Source: Holacanthus passer (Eukaryota; Chordata; Actinopteri; Pomacanthidae). From it: DNA of 64,000 nucleotides. Where the stretch lies: the NCBI GenBank assembly GCA_025331565.1, contig JAFREQ010000039.1, forward strand, positions 4,712,001 to 4,776,000, read 5' to 3'. This document shows, one piece after another, positions 12,901 through 24,329 of the stretch; within the stretch, counting starts at the first letter, position 1, and the number at the start of each line of letters is the position of its first letter. A model generated the notes under the pieces. It did not search any database, had not been told where the DNA came from, and saw only the letters and a list, made by a program, of their open reading frames with translations. Made by a program: the position numbers and the translations under genes.

Positions 12901-15900
12901 CTCTGTCAGGGAAGCACTCGGAATAGTTTGTGATTAAATAAAGATTAGGCTCTCTGCATTAAAGATTCAAACACACACACACACATTCACATACACGGAA
13001 TGAGTGAACAGAACAAACACACGACATGCTAGATGCACCCATGGCACAGACACATGTATGAAGACACATAGATGTTCTGTAAAGTGACATGAAGCCATTC
13101 TTACACATGAATATTTGTATTCGTACATTTGCAAGGACCTTTACTCACTCTTTTCTTTTCTGTTTCATAAATCCCAAATGTAAGACTTTAGCCTATAAGC
13201 TGATCAGTCATTAATGCCTAATCAAACAATTCCAGGAAGTTGCATGCAAATATTTCTTTACACTGATTCAGTTTTGCACTTTCATAAAGTTGGAGGACAG
13301 ATTAGACGAAGAATGGTCCAAAGCTGTGCACAGCAGAGGGTGCAATACCAGTATCCTACACTTCCCATGATGCAACTTAATGGCATCTTTGTCCATGTCC
13401 GTAACCAATGTGTGGAAAAATTATAGGTTATTTTTCTGTGTTTTCAAATGTAAGTCCTATATAACTCTACTTTTAGCTCTGGAAATATCTCATTCTTTAG
13501 CTGCTAAATGCTGTTTGGTGCAGGGCAGGTACGGTGCAGTAGGCTTTTTTTTTTTTGCTGTTGTGGGTGAAAGCATGGTTGATAAGAGTGATGGGATGAG
13601 AGTTGTGCATTATAAAACCAAAACAATGAACTGAAAGACGTTAAAATGCTCAATAGGTCTGAGAGGAGCGGCAGAGTCGGGCGGTAGTTTTCTGTGGGTT
13701 CACCACTACAACAAACCCCTTTCACGTTACATATCATACGATCCACTATTAAAATAAAAATCTTGATGATGCAGCTTCTTTGCAAGCATCTCTAGATACG
13801 ATGTGCTAAACAAGACATTGAGAATGTTTTCTTGCATGCTCGCAAAGTCTTTCGCTGACATGAGTGAAACATATTCTGTATTAACCAGCTTTTTTATCTT
13901 TTTATGTGAAAGCAATAGACGGAAGGCTGTTCCATGCTTGGTCAGCTTTCCCTGGATAAACAATGGTTAAAAATACATGTCATCAGCCAGGCCACACCAG
14001 ACGCTAAAAGTCTGAGTTGAAGTTAATGAAAGCTGGCACTCTTGGCTGACGGCTGACTAGCTTCATCTCGTTCGTCCTCGTGTTCCTGTCTCATTCTTCT
14101 CCTCTCTGAGTGTTTTTTGGTCCCTTTGCTCCAGCTGCTCCAGCTCTGTGTGATCTGCCCTGAAACAAACATCTTGCCTCTCTGTCCTCCACATCACTGT
14201 ATCTATTTCTGTGGCACCTCACTGATGCGCGGTATCACAGCAGATTATCTAACCTCCCCCCCCCCAGCTCTCGCTCTGCTCGTACAGTGCGTGTGCTCCA
14301 TGTGCAAACACATAGAGACATGCATGTTGGCCTCGGCCATGCATCAGTGCTTGTGTCCAGTGAAACAAAGTGCCGTCACATTTTGAGGATTTATTTTTTC
14401 GATTCATGCTGACAGAAAGGTAAAGGAGTTCTCCTTTAACTGGCAGCTTCGTCTGAATCTGATTGAGGATAATCCGTCCAGTTAAACAGAGCCAGGACAG
14501 TAGGGCTGATTTGGAGCTACAGACATCACCGACTGACTGGTTCACCTCACTGAGACTGACAGCAGGGAGTAACACTGGTCTCGAAACCTTCAGCCTTCAG
14601 CAGACTGAAAATGAGCCTCAGTTCAATGGATGCGATAAAACGGCACATTTGAACTAAAAGCCTTCATCAAAGTTAGATGGCAAAGAGACAAGAGATCTTG
14701 AATTCCACTCTTTTCTTGCATGTTTAGTCACAGTGGATGTCACTTTGTTTTAAAGGGAAAAAGTCACTCAGAACTCACTCTGGCATTCTGAAATGTAGGA
14801 AATAAAATCACAAATATACACAGTAGTATTGTCATTTCCAATAACTCGCTATTTTAAAAGAAAGCTGGAAGAGTAAGAGCATCTGATGAGGATTTCAGTT
14901 TTTGGGACGTCTGTATTTAAAAAAGTAATTTTGTTTATTAGAACGAACACAAGAGCTAGTTTTTATTACTGCTTCTATCATTTGACTTTCACCTGTGTTA
15001 AAGTTTCAAAGTCAAGAAGCCTTTTGTGTGATTATTTTAAAGCTGATGACGAGATCAAGACCACTCCTACACCTGTACACTCAATATGTATCAGCAGCCG
15101 GTTGGCTTAGCCTGACTAAGCCGTGAACGGAAACGTTGTTATATATTATATCATATAGAATGATTGCTTTCATTAATAAGGCAAAGCTGCAGTTTGATGT
15201 GCCAAAAAAAAGTTCAGATGAGATTTTTGGAGGCGTGTTTGTCTTCGCTGCCCGTTCACTTTCACTCCTCCTGCCCTTTACTTGTTGCCATCCAGCCCGG
15301 ACCATCAAGGCAGAGAGAGGGCTCATTTCAGGCTCTCCCTCAGTGACTTTGTTCAGCGAGCGGTGCTGGTTTTAAGCCGTGGGAAGGTAATAATGAAGTT
15401 GAGCCGCTGCCAGCAGCCATATTGGATTGACAGGCAGAAAGACAGAGGGAACTCTTTGTCTGGAGCTCGCCGAGCCCGCAGGGCTCAGGAGTGACGATGG
15501 TGTGTGTCGATGACAGAAATACCCCTGGCACTGAGTGTGAGTGTGTGTGTGTGTGTGTGCCCTTGCATGTACAGTATATGTCTTCAAAGAAATTAGATCA
15601 TGCGTATACATCAACATTGCCTGTGTTTGAGTTTGGATCTTTGTTAAACTGTTGCTGCGTTCCCCCAAAAAAACCTTTGGGAAAAACTGAAGTGAATGTT
15701 GTTACAATATTGATTTGGTTCCTTTGTGTATGAGAACAGGATCAAACTGTTTTGCAGTGCTAATGTGAGATACATGAGTGAAGGTGGATTTACAACATGG
15801 CTCCAAATACACTCCCCCAAAAAAACAAAACCTCAAATAGACAGAAGTAATTGGCTTCAAAATACCTGCTACCAGCGAGTGTGTGCATCTGTATTCCTGT

Positions 15901-18900
15901 GTGTTAGCGTGTCATTAACAGGATTTCTTGCTCTAGAAATAGCCTGGAATAGACAAAGGTAATTGGCTTTGCCTGTCAGTTAATCAGATTAAAGGCATTG
16001 TAACATTTCACATTTACGTTTTAGGCTTTTGACTGACGATCGTATCTAAAGAGTCTCAGTGAAGAATAAGAAGCTTATAGTCATCATGAGGTAGATGCTG
16101 TATCTACCACTGAACATTAATATTGTTTTTTGTTCAAGAAGTTTGAGAATGTTTAGCGACTTGGAGCTGCAAGAACTTGGTCGTGGTTTCTGACTGCTCA
16201 CCACTGCGCTTATTTTATTCTCCACTGCTTCCTTTTCATAGGATTATAAGAAAAGAGTAGAGGGGGGCTCATTCCTTCAGACACTAACAGACTGACTCAG
16301 AGAACGATCCATGTCGTCTGAATCGTAATCGAAAAGTTCAAAACTCTTATTATAGAAAAAAATAATAGGGCAGACAGTGAGAATTCGCCGTAACACCCTG
16401 CTGGGTGAGATTAAGAGTCAGACTGGCTTCTGAGTAACTGATATAGGCCTCATTTAGAGATTAACACTAACATTAACTCTCTCACACTCTGTGCAGGTTA
16501 ATAGGTTGTGTTATCGTGTTAATGTTGAGGCTTACGGCTTTTCTACGGCTGAAATAACCGCTGCTCATCAGCAGCCTGCCAGATCCTCAGCGGGAGGTCA
16601 ACCTGGACGCCGACCGCGCCACTGCAACTGCTCGCTCCGGTCCAGTATTGGTCTGCGATCACTTAGTCTGACTTTGACTTAACATGAAAAAAGTTGCAAA
16701 AAGTAGTTTACAACTACACATTTATACCAACAATGAAGCTCAGTGATTTCCATGCACAATTCTTAAATGCCTCATATCATTCATTCTTACCCTGCTTAAT
16801 TAATTAGTCTCTGATGTTCAACACATAAGAAGAGTCACTTTGTTGTGTCCCTTGCCTGCCTCATTTAATCTTTGTACCGACTTTCATAAATTTCCTCAAA
16901 TTGGACCTCAGGAGAACTCACATGTGAATTTGTTGCATCATGTTGTTTCTATGTGGTCACTTTAAATAACTCCTAGTTTTTAGCCGTGCTAGTGACGTGG
17001 TTCCAGGGATGGGAACATTGGCCTGTTAGTCTGGCCACCACTTTGGTCCAGGCTAAAATATGTTGACAATTAGTGGATGGATTCATGGGCCCCAGATGAT
17101 GAATCCTAATGACTTTGGCAACCCCTGACTTTTCACCCAGTGCCACCACGAGGTTGCTATTTGTGGTTTTGAATCAAATGATTGAACAACTATTTTTTGG
17201 ATTGTGGTGAAATATTTAGACAGACATTAATGTTTCCTTCAGGATGAATTACAATAACTTTGATGCCATGAATGTATAATTTTAGGGAAGGATTTGTTTT
17301 CAAATTGCACTATGTTTCTTGATAAATAAATGTATTGTAGTTGCATGTTTTACTTTTTCTGCAGTGAACATTGTGTATAGTGTAAGTTATATATGAATTG
17401 ATACATATTGTAGTGACTACTGCATGAAAGCTGTTGAATACTGCAATAAACTATGACAGAACAAGATGGACTGAAAAATGCATCATTGTATCCAGTTGTA
17501 AGATGAGGAACAAAGATGGAGAAAAAAAAAGATTCATTTACGTGGAAGTTGGAGTTTCAGAAGCCAAACGGCAAGTGTGTAAATGCATTCTAATGTAAAA
17601 GGAGGAGCACCTGAGTACGAGCTAATCGATAGCAGAACTCTGATCGATTGACTTCCAGGAACAGCCGGCAGCAAAGATTCCTGGATGAGCTGCGTAACGA
17701 TTCAGGCTTGTATTGACGGAGTCTGAAAGCTCCGGTTTGATCTCTCTGTGCGCTAAACCTTCACACGTCTGCTTCACCAGCTTTATCGATTTTTAAAACA
17801 GTGGATTCAGTCAGTGGACGTGGAGAAGGAGTAGAAGTTCAGATTGTGTCTGACCTGCAGATGCCGAATCTCTACCAGTGCCGGTTGACCTCTGACCTCT
17901 CTGAGACATGACACTGAACAAGCTGGGTAAACTTTATGAATAAATCACATTCGGGAACTAGTAGAATACCAACAAGAGACGCAGTCTTGATGCAGGTTTT
18001 CTAAAAGTAATGGAAACATAGGAAGTAGTTTCCTAAAAATAAATAAATTGTAATAAATAGAAAAAACTCTTCCAGCTGTGTCTTCATTCAGTGCCTTTGA
18101 TTCGGCCGCTTTATAAATCGTCTGTGTCCAAAAGCTCTGCGCGTACAAAAGCCTTTCTATATTTAACTGGATTTTTTTGTCCTATAAATGACAGCAGAGA
18201 CTTTTTTTTTTTAAATTCGAGAAGCTGAAACTAAAATGGCTAAAATGTTCAAACATAAATACAGTATTACTGCTGTGATCCAGACCTGAAGGAAAGAGTC
18301 AAATAGGTTTTAAATGTGGTGGGGGGAAAAAAAGTAAACAAAATGAGGAGGCTTTTATCTTTTAATGCTACCCAGAATAAGTACTTTATGCTGTCATACA
18401 CACATACCACACACACACACACACACACACTCTGGTTGTGGGAACATCGATATTAATCACACCTCCAGGATTTAGAATTTTTGGAAGCTCTCTCACATAA
18501 ATGCTCTGGTGTGGCGTAATTCATGCATGTGGTACGACGTGGCAGGCCAGCTGATCACCTGTGTGTGCTTTTGTGTGTGTGTGTGTGCGTGTGCTTGTGT
18601 GTGTTATTAAAGTATAAAGTGCTTATTCCTGCTCTGTCAGACACAGAGCTGCCATTATGAAACGACCAACTGTGTTGTTTATTCTCTAAACCTTTAAGAA
18701 GATTGGTGTCGTTTGGGCCGAGTGCGTCCATTTCCAATGTGTGTGAGCTGTGTGTATGTGTGTGTGTGTGTATTGAGTGTATTAGGCACGTGACGTTTGC
18801 ATTTTGTCATCTGCTGTAGGCTATTTATGCATACACGTGAGTGAGAAGGGGCGGGCGAGGGACATAAGAATAAATGGTGGAAAACGAAAGAGAGAGAGAG

Positions 18901-19265
18901 AGACAGAGACAGTGGAACGAAATGAAAGAAGAAAGAAGAAGTGACAGACAGTCAGAGGGAAGAAAAAATAGAAATACAAGGAGTGAGAAACAAAGTGACA
19001 AAGGGAGAAAAGCAATTAGTAGAAAAAGAGATGCAAATGAGACAGAGGTCGCAGAAAATAAACAGGAGCGAGAGAGAGACATATAGCGAGAGAGAAGAGA
19101 AGAAGAGAGAGAGAGAGAGAGGAAATGGACAGAGGGAGTGAAGGAGAAGAGAAAGGCAGCTCTTGCTCCAGTGGAGGTGAAGTCATGCGAGTGGCGCTGC
19201 AGCTTTCTCTTCAGGCTGAGCTGTTCCAGCCTGGACATAATGAACTGTCTTTAACTGCATCACCT

Positions 19266-19318
<53 letters not shown>

Positions 19319-20982
19319 GAGACTAAAAGAGCTCATTTGCTTTTTGCTTCACGCAAAGAGTCAAACACAAATGCACATGTGTCGAAACACTCACGCTTGT
19401 ATTTCTATACCAATACAGACCCTTGACATATTGACATGATACATAGTAAATATATTTCCAATACATAAACCCTTAAATGAACCCTCCCACACAACTGTTG
19501 TCACTTTCATAGACGTACAAGAGAAAACAAACATTCATGCACTCGTGCTTACAAGTACACACATACATGGACTGACTATTAATCAAAAGCAAAGCAGAGT
19601 CGGCACATGTGCACAAACACAGCAAGGGACTTACAGACAAACACACACACACACACACACACACAACACAGCATGCACACGTTTGCTTGAACACTTGAAA
19701 CTGTCTCTTTTGCGATAAGTTTCCAGGGGAAAATCAAGAAGTCTTTTCTAGTTTTGTGAATACTTTTTCACAGCGTGTGGATTAAAAAAAAAAAAAACAG
19801 AACGGAGGTTTGTGGAGCGAGTGAGTGAGTCTTGGATGAGTGCTCAAGCAAAAAAACTGCAAACCAGCTTTGAATGAATCCGAAGTGCAAACGCTGGAAT
19901 TCAAGGCTCTTCAGTTACTTTTAAAGACATGTCTTTGGATAAAATGTGACATTGGTCAAAGAAGTCTTAGCAGCCTTTTTTTTGTTTAAGTGGTTCAGGT
20001 CAAATGGAAGGGAAACACAAATCAATGGGAAAACAGACTTCAGCACAACAGGTACAGTTTCAGGAACTTTTAAGGACTTGCTATAGTTACTTGTATAGTT
20101 TCCATATATCCCCATTTTTAATGGGTGTTTTAATGCCAATGGGAAGTCTAATAAGAAGACTTTTGATTGTAAAGTTCAGAAAATCAGATTCTGTGATGTC
20201 AACAATATCCATATATCTAGATCTAGATCATATGGAGTAAACATTTTGTGGTGTTGACAATCCAACTGTAGTCTGTGACCACGACAAGAACTCATGAAAA
20301 TAGCTTTTTTTATTGCAGAAGACTAAGAAAATGTCACATTTGAGAAGCTGAAACCAATAATTTTGGGGCACTTTTGCTTAAAAATGACTTAAATAATGAT
20401 CAAGTTTATGTTGATTGATTTTCTATTGCCTGCCTAATGAATTAACTGGTTAATTGTCTCAGCTGTAATCACAGAATAATTCTCTATTTGAAACTAGTAT
20501 CAGGTTTCATTTTGTATCCAAAGTACAGAACACTTTTTTTCCAACTTGACATGAGTTTGGTCCAAACTCTCTGACTTCATTGCATGAAAGATTTCTTTCG
20601 ATGTGGATTCAACTTTTGCTCTTCAGGCATGCAGCTGAAAACTTTTTGCACACAAGCAGAAATCATTAAGCTCCACACTGATGGGAATCAGTGGTGACTG
20701 ACCTGTGTAGTTGCTGGTGGTGCTCTGAGTCGGCGTGTCTGTCAGAGCCTCCGTCTGTGCCTCCGTCTGTGCTTCTGTCTGCGTCTGGGCTTCGGTCTGC
20801 AGGTCTGGCTGCAGCTGGATGGTCATGCCGGTCCAGTCCTCCGGCAGCGACGTGGGAGCATTGCTCTGCAAGTCCTCGGGGCTCAGGGTGGAGCCTCCGG
20901 CCAGGGCCAGAGCACAGAGCAGGGGCCACATCCAGAGGTGGGCCCCTGTGCTTTGAGTGGTGAGTCCCACTTTTAGAGACAT
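4743..20982 (-). CDS. susd3: Sushi domain-containing protein 3 (SUSD3-like), complete, 5 exons
   Basis: A single-pass membrane protein with one complement-control (sushi/CCP) domain. Exons are 20982-20703, 6949-6758, 6097-5944, 5864-5679 and 5079-4743; they join in frame to 382 codons plus TGA. Residues about 17-29 are a hydrophobic signal-like segment, followed by a Thr/Gln/Glu-rich stalk with EAQT repeats (about 63-80). The CCP has four cysteines at 97, 126, 140 and 156 and the conserved Trp149. A membrane segment spans about 169-193, then a basic stop-transfer and a long cytoplasmic tail. The tail ends Pro/Tyr/Ala-rich with motifs such as PTYPPNP. The block from the CCP core (SIGSVLAFWC) through the membrane helix (VAVLASVVSGIVILAMSLSF) resembles human SUSD3 as I remember it (SVGTVLMF, VAVIASIVS...LLMSMAFL). 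Human SUSD3 is shorter (about 255 aa) and, as I recall it, begins without an obvious signal peptide. Intron 2 uses a GC donor. SUSD3 is reported to be oestrogen-responsive and linked to cell adhesion in mammals; the role in fish is not known to me. A fish paralogue of SUSD3 is the main alternative. Confidence 0.85.
4768..4858 (+). repeat. G-run cluster inside susd3 exon 5 (telomere-like, G4-prone)
   Basis: The plus strand, which is the non-coding strand of susd3, carries many GGG/GGGG runs with short spacers. One stretch reads GGGTTAGGGTTGGGG, a chance match to telomeric TTAGGG. On the coding strand these are Pro/Asn/Thr/Tyr codons (CCN AAC CCC), so the composition comes from a proline-rich tail. 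Confidence 0.7.
6756..6763 (-). promoter_or_regulatory. GC 5' splice site of susd3 intron 2
   Basis: The end of the CCP exon reads GAAG|GCAAGC on the minus strand. No GT donor preserves the frame here. GC-AG introns usually carry a strong match elsewhere in the donor, and AG|GCAAG fits that pattern. Translation runs cleanly from Cys156-Glu157 into the membrane exon with this junction. Confidence 0.75.
7155..7360 (+). mobile_element. tRNA-derived SINE (teleost type)
   Basis: The head has a tRNA-like pol III promoter: an A-box-like GTGGCTCAGGAGG...GTAGAGCGG and a clear B box GGTTCGATCCC near 7222-7232. The body includes AGTGTCCTTGGGCAAGA, a phrase typical of percomorph SINEs. It ends in GGATAAAAGCGTCTGCTAA, the tail shared with L2-like LINE partners. 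An internal near-duplication (CAGGAGGCTCAAGAGG) is inserted in the A-box region. It lies sense-plus within the susd3 intron. Confidence 0.8.
7361..7690. repeat. Interspersed repeat abutting the SINE
   Basis: The stretch with TTAGCTTAGCTTAGCACAAAG, then GACTGGAAACAAGGGG and AGCTAGCCTGGCTCTGTCC, is one I recall as frequently repeated in teleost sequence. It is probably a non-autonomous element, but I cannot assign a superfamily by eye. The right boundary is approximate. Confidence 0.5.
9455..9835 (-). repeat. Dispersed repeat family A, copy 1
   Basis: Read on the minus strand, the copy starts with TTAAAGCTGCACTAATCATG and continues through a block containing GTGACAAACCCACAG. It later shows AGAGCTAAAAGGGCAG near TTGGACTTTGG. 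The same ordered blocks recur at 13425-13790 (minus), 23455-23640 (plus), 28138-28460 (plus) and 49225-49500 (plus). It may be a non-autonomous DNA element; the class is uncertain. Confidence 0.6.
9962..10006. repeat. (GT)n then (GA)n compound microsatellite
   Basis: About ten GT units run directly into a GA-rich run. The adjacent open frames on both strands are products of this low-complexity sequence. Confidence 0.9.
10303..10330. repeat. (GT)n microsatellite
   Basis: About 13 GT units are read directly from the sequence. Confidence 0.9.
11850..11955 (-). repeat. Dispersed repeat family A, 3' fragment
   Basis: The block CGTCCAGCAGACATGGAGCA, then CATTTTGAGTTGTATTTCTG and GGTCACCCAAAGTTCAATAT, matches the outer part of family A as I know it from fish sequence. 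Part of the block recurs near 43860-43945. Boundaries are approximate. Confidence 0.45.
13425..13790 (-). repeat. Dispersed repeat family A, copy 2
   Basis: It shares ordered blocks with the copy at 9455-9835: CTTTTAGCTCTGG, GCTGCTAAATG, CAAAACAATGAACTGAAAGACG, CTGTGGGTT and finally a GCAGCTT terminus. The copies are clearly diverged, indicating an old insertion. Confidence 0.6.
16972..17300 (+). repeat. Dispersed repeat family B, copy 1
   Basis: The sequence runs TTTAGCCGTGCTAGTGACGT, GGGATGGGAACATTGG, CACTTTGGTCCAGGCT, GATGAATCCTAATGACTTTG, GTGCCACCACGAGGTTGCTA and CAGGATGAATTACAATAACT. Internal duplicated phrases suggest a tandem origin. Shorter copies occur near 37970-38110 and 41870-42045. 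Confidence 0.6.
18410..18431. repeat. (CA)n microsatellite
   Basis: About 11 CA units are read directly. Confidence 0.9.
18873..19140 (+). repeat. Long purine-rich (GA/GAAA) tract
   Basis: About 270 bases are dominated by A and G on the plus strand, with repeated GAGAGA, GAAAGA and GAGACAGA motifs and few pyrimidine interruptions. The open frames here (Arg/Glu-rich on plus, Ser/Leu/Phe-rich on minus) reflect the bias and are not genes. Confidence 0.8.
19272..19316. repeat. (CA)n microsatellite, about 22 units
   Basis: This is the longest uninterrupted CA run in the window. Confidence 0.95.
20746..20802 (-). repeat. 12-bp coding minisatellite in susd3 exon 1
   Basis: About four to five imperfect units of a GCCTCCGTCTGT-like 12-mer (plus strand) encode the tetrapeptide Glu-Ala-Gln-Thr on the minus strand. 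The unit is a multiple of three, so copy-number change keeps the frame. Confidence 0.8.
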
Positions 20983-21321
20983 GGTCAGATAATAAAGAAG
21001 AAGAGCTGTGTGAGAGGAAAGAAGAAGCAGGGATTCACAGCCTCATGGTGACTGGACCAGAGTGTCAGTTTTAGGTTGAGGAAAGTTTGGTGATTTCCTT
21101 TCCTCTGCTTCTGCTTTTCCTCTCCCCTCCCCTTCCCTCCTCTCTTACTTCTTCCTTAGTCTTCCTCTTCCACTTCTTCCTTCTCTGTCCTCCTCTCTCC
21201 TCACTCCCTGGGTAGAGAGAGGAAAACCCCCTCTGTGTTGCCACTCATGATGCTGCCGTGCTGCAAGAAGGTTTGACAGAGAGAGAGACAGGAAGTGAGG
21301 GAGTGTGTGTGTGCTCATGAA

Positions 21322-21349
21322 TGCATGTGTGTGTGTGTGTGTGTGTGTG
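21322..21349. repeat. (GT)n microsatellite upstream of susd3
   Basis: About 13 GT units lie 340 bases 5' of the susd3 start codon. A (CT)n tract lies close by at about 21470-21507. Confidence 0.9.
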
Positions 21350-21470
21350 GTAGATCCAGCTGTAATCTGCTTGCTCTCGGCTCACTTGCTGTTGTTTTCT
21401 CTCTCCAGCCCGCTCCGCTCTGCCCCTCAGCCTCGCTCACTCGTGCTCTCACTGCTCACTCGCTCCACTG

Positions 21471-21506
<36 letters not shown>

Positions 21507-22691
21507 GATCTCCAGCTGGGCTGACTGAGCTCTTGCATAACAGTAACTCATTCGCTGAGCTGTGCTGAGCTGTAACTCATGCAGCCTTAAGTCCTGATAT
21601 TCCTGGTTGCTGCGCTTTCCCTCTCTGCCCCTCTCACCACGTTCCCCTCTCATGCTGCACTTTCAGTGTATTGACTGTAGAGACAGTCGAAGGTTTCACT
21701 GAGAGCTTTACTGGAAAACCATTCATGCTGATCAGTATCTGCTTTTGGATAGCCCGATAGATCACAAGTGTGGAGACTGTAAAAACCATCAGCACAGGCT
21801 GCTTGGATTTCCTACAAGTTTCCTATGGTGGTTGGAGCTTGTTGGTAGTGAAGACAACATCAAGCAGGTTGAAATAAAGTCAGTGATCATCTCCTCTTCT
21901 CTTGACATATTTTGTGGTCAAGCCATGTATTTTTCACTTAAATAGTAAACATAGTGAGTTTGGATATTAATGATGCAGAGTTTAAATCATGATGCAGAGT
22001 TTATGATGTCATGTAACATGCAGCATTGGTCCAACCAATGTTTAAAGGAAATAATCATTTTATGCTTTATGTTTGCCTCATATCTGCTGTTTAAAAGATC
22101 TAACATCACACATTTTTATATCCTTACAAAGTCAGCAAACACACAAATTTACTTTGCTCAGTGTGAATCTTCAAGTGAGCCCACTGAGACCTTGTAGCAC
22201 AAGCTCAATTCACAAGATAGGAATTCACTCTACAAGGCTAATGTGATTGTCCAAGGTCAAACTACACCTCAGTACTCATTTGCTTTTATTTCTCTATCAA
22301 GAACTTTGCTCTCATGTTCAAAACTCCCAGGTCACAGAAATGTTTTCTTGCACTATCTCACCATTATCATGTAATTTTCACTGTGCTGACTCCTTTACAG
22401 TATCAGACTCTCAACTAATATACAAGAGCACCAAGGCCTTGTGGTGCCAGGGTCGTGTGTTTGACACCATGGCTTGTAAAAAATTAAGTCAGAGAATCAG
22501 CAGGAGAGTTCAGGATGACTAATGAAACAAGTGGAAAAAAGAGCTGGAGCTTATAAATTCAACATGACTATTTATGAATATCTTGTGTTTTTCACTTTCA
22601 GCCATGTGGTGAAAAACGTGACTCCAGTACCTGCCTACCTTTCCCCGTAGGCAGAGGAGCGTGTGCACAACCTCCCATTTGAGTAGTGAGC

Positions 22692-22695
<4 letters not shown>

Positions 22696-22726
<31 letters not shown>

Positions 22727-22727
22727 A
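22696..22727. repeat. (GT)n microsatellite
   Basis: About 15 GT units are read directly. Confidence 0.9.
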
Positions 22728-23454
22728 CATGCACGAATCCTCATGTGGGACTGTATGTGTCACAGGTGGACACTCAGGTGTAACATGACGACCCCGATGG
22801 CTCTTGTTGATAGCTCTCTAGTCAGAAAGTCCATGCAAAGATGTGAATAATTGATGCATCTGGGACCAAAAATAGGAGAAAGATGGCGAGATAAAAGAAA
22901 AGAGATGGAGGTGGAGAGCAATTAAAGAGTGAGAGAGGAGCGGGGAGGGTGAGCGATGACATGAGTGCGGGAGGAAAACAATCAGAGAGAGATGGAGAGA
23001 CAGCAAGGGATTGGAAAAGAAAGACGGATGAAGTGAGATCCGGCGCTTTTAGCCTGAGAAAACCGCCTTCTATCAAACGCTGGGCCAGTAAATGGGGACG
23101 CGGTGGAATCTGCAAACTACATTATTTACAGCCACGGCTTTGCCAAAGTGGACACAGGAAAGGCTTCAAAGGACTTATCCAAGATTTTATTTTAAGCCAT
23201 CAAAATTACAGCTGCACTAGGCAAGGGGTTTTATGGTAAAAAAAAATAAAGCCTGTCTTTACAAATCAGAAAATGGGGTTTCCGGTTTTAACTGACACTG
23301 GGAAATTCTCTTAACGCACAGAAAGTGTGAATGTTGGAGCAAAAAACTACACAGTGATGAGTCAGCAGTCTTTGCAGGGAAAAGTCCACCACCCACTATG
23401 AAGAGGAACGTTTGCTGTGTGATATCTGGGTGAAGAGAATATTTAACATTTATT

Positions 23455-23640
23455 TTAAAGCTGCGCTAATGAATATTTTATGTGTAACTTGAAAGAGTTC
23501 CCTCATAGTGATAAACACACAGCGAACTCCGCAGATTCCCCCGGCTCTGCACAGCTTTTCAGTCTCTTTTAGCTCATTGTTTTGAGCCCATAACTCCACT
23601 GTGATAAAACTTTCAAGTCACAAAATGTTTTCATTGGAAA
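23455..23640 (+). repeat. Dispersed repeat family A, copy 3 (partial)
   Basis: It begins TTTTAAAGCTGCGCTAATGA, then contains GTGATAAACACACAG and CTTTTAGCTCATTGTTTTGA, in the same order as the other copies in plus orientation. Only the first half of the element is recognisable. Confidence 0.5.
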
Positions 23641-24329
23641 ATAAAATTGGTGGATTTTTCATGAAAATGATAAATCCAATCTATGCTAGCTGACCTCTGA
23701 CCTCTGAAACAGCAGACCCCACACAGTGAGGAGCTAACTCATGAAGAAAGTGGAACATGTAATTGGACTTCTGTCAGATGGCTTTTGCTGAAAGTTGCTC
23801 TGTGTCTGATGGATGCATATTTTGGTGCTTCAGAATTTCAGAACCAGACACAAGATTGGCAAACATCACGGAGCGTATCACCACACATGCAATAAAAACC
23901 TCCAGGAAGTTCGGACGGAGGAAATCACGGGAAGCATCAAACACACCCTCCTGCCACGCCATTCTCCAAAAGTAGCACCATGCCCTCGATTGGCAGGTTC
24001 GGATGCACACCAGCAGCCACTCGGTGACGAGAGACGAGAATGCAGCGTAACACTGTGACCTGCAAAATCTTCATGCCCGTTCCCAACACAGTAACAGAGC
24101 GCCCTGTGTCACCCCACTCTGAACATGGTGACACTGAAGCCTGGATGAAGAAATCAAAAGCAGCAGTGTCATGAGGATCTTAACTGGCGCTTTCATCTCA
24201 CTTCCCACCGGAGACAAAGTCATCTGACACATGAGGCAAAAAAAATTATTAAGTTCACCAGGCAAAGCTTTTTCCTGCCTCCCATCACTCTCAGACAAGT
24301 CGGGCATGGACACAGCCGGACAAGCAAGC

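Larger units (their letters stand above)
6950..20702 (-). other. susd3 intron 1 (about 13.8 kb)
   Basis: No coding exon is recognised inside this intron. It holds a tRNA-derived SINE (about 7155-7360) with a second repeat abutting it, copies of dispersed family A (about 9455-9835, 11850-11955 and 13425-13790), a copy of dispersed family B (about 16972-17300), several CA/GT tracts and a 270-base purine-rich tract (18873-19140). The donor is CAG|GTCAG and the acceptor is CCTCAG|GT, preserving phase 1. Confidence 0.7.

Noticed and set aside
18825..19238. 137-codon Ser/Leu/Phe-rich minus-strand frame
   Set aside because: It is the translation of a polypyrimidine strand; hydrophobicity comes from CTT/TTC/TCT codons, not from a membrane protein.
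20666..20963. Open frames overlapping susd3 exon 1 in other frames and strand
   Set aside because: They are shadows of a GC-rich repetitive exon; only the frame with signal peptide continues into the sushi domain.
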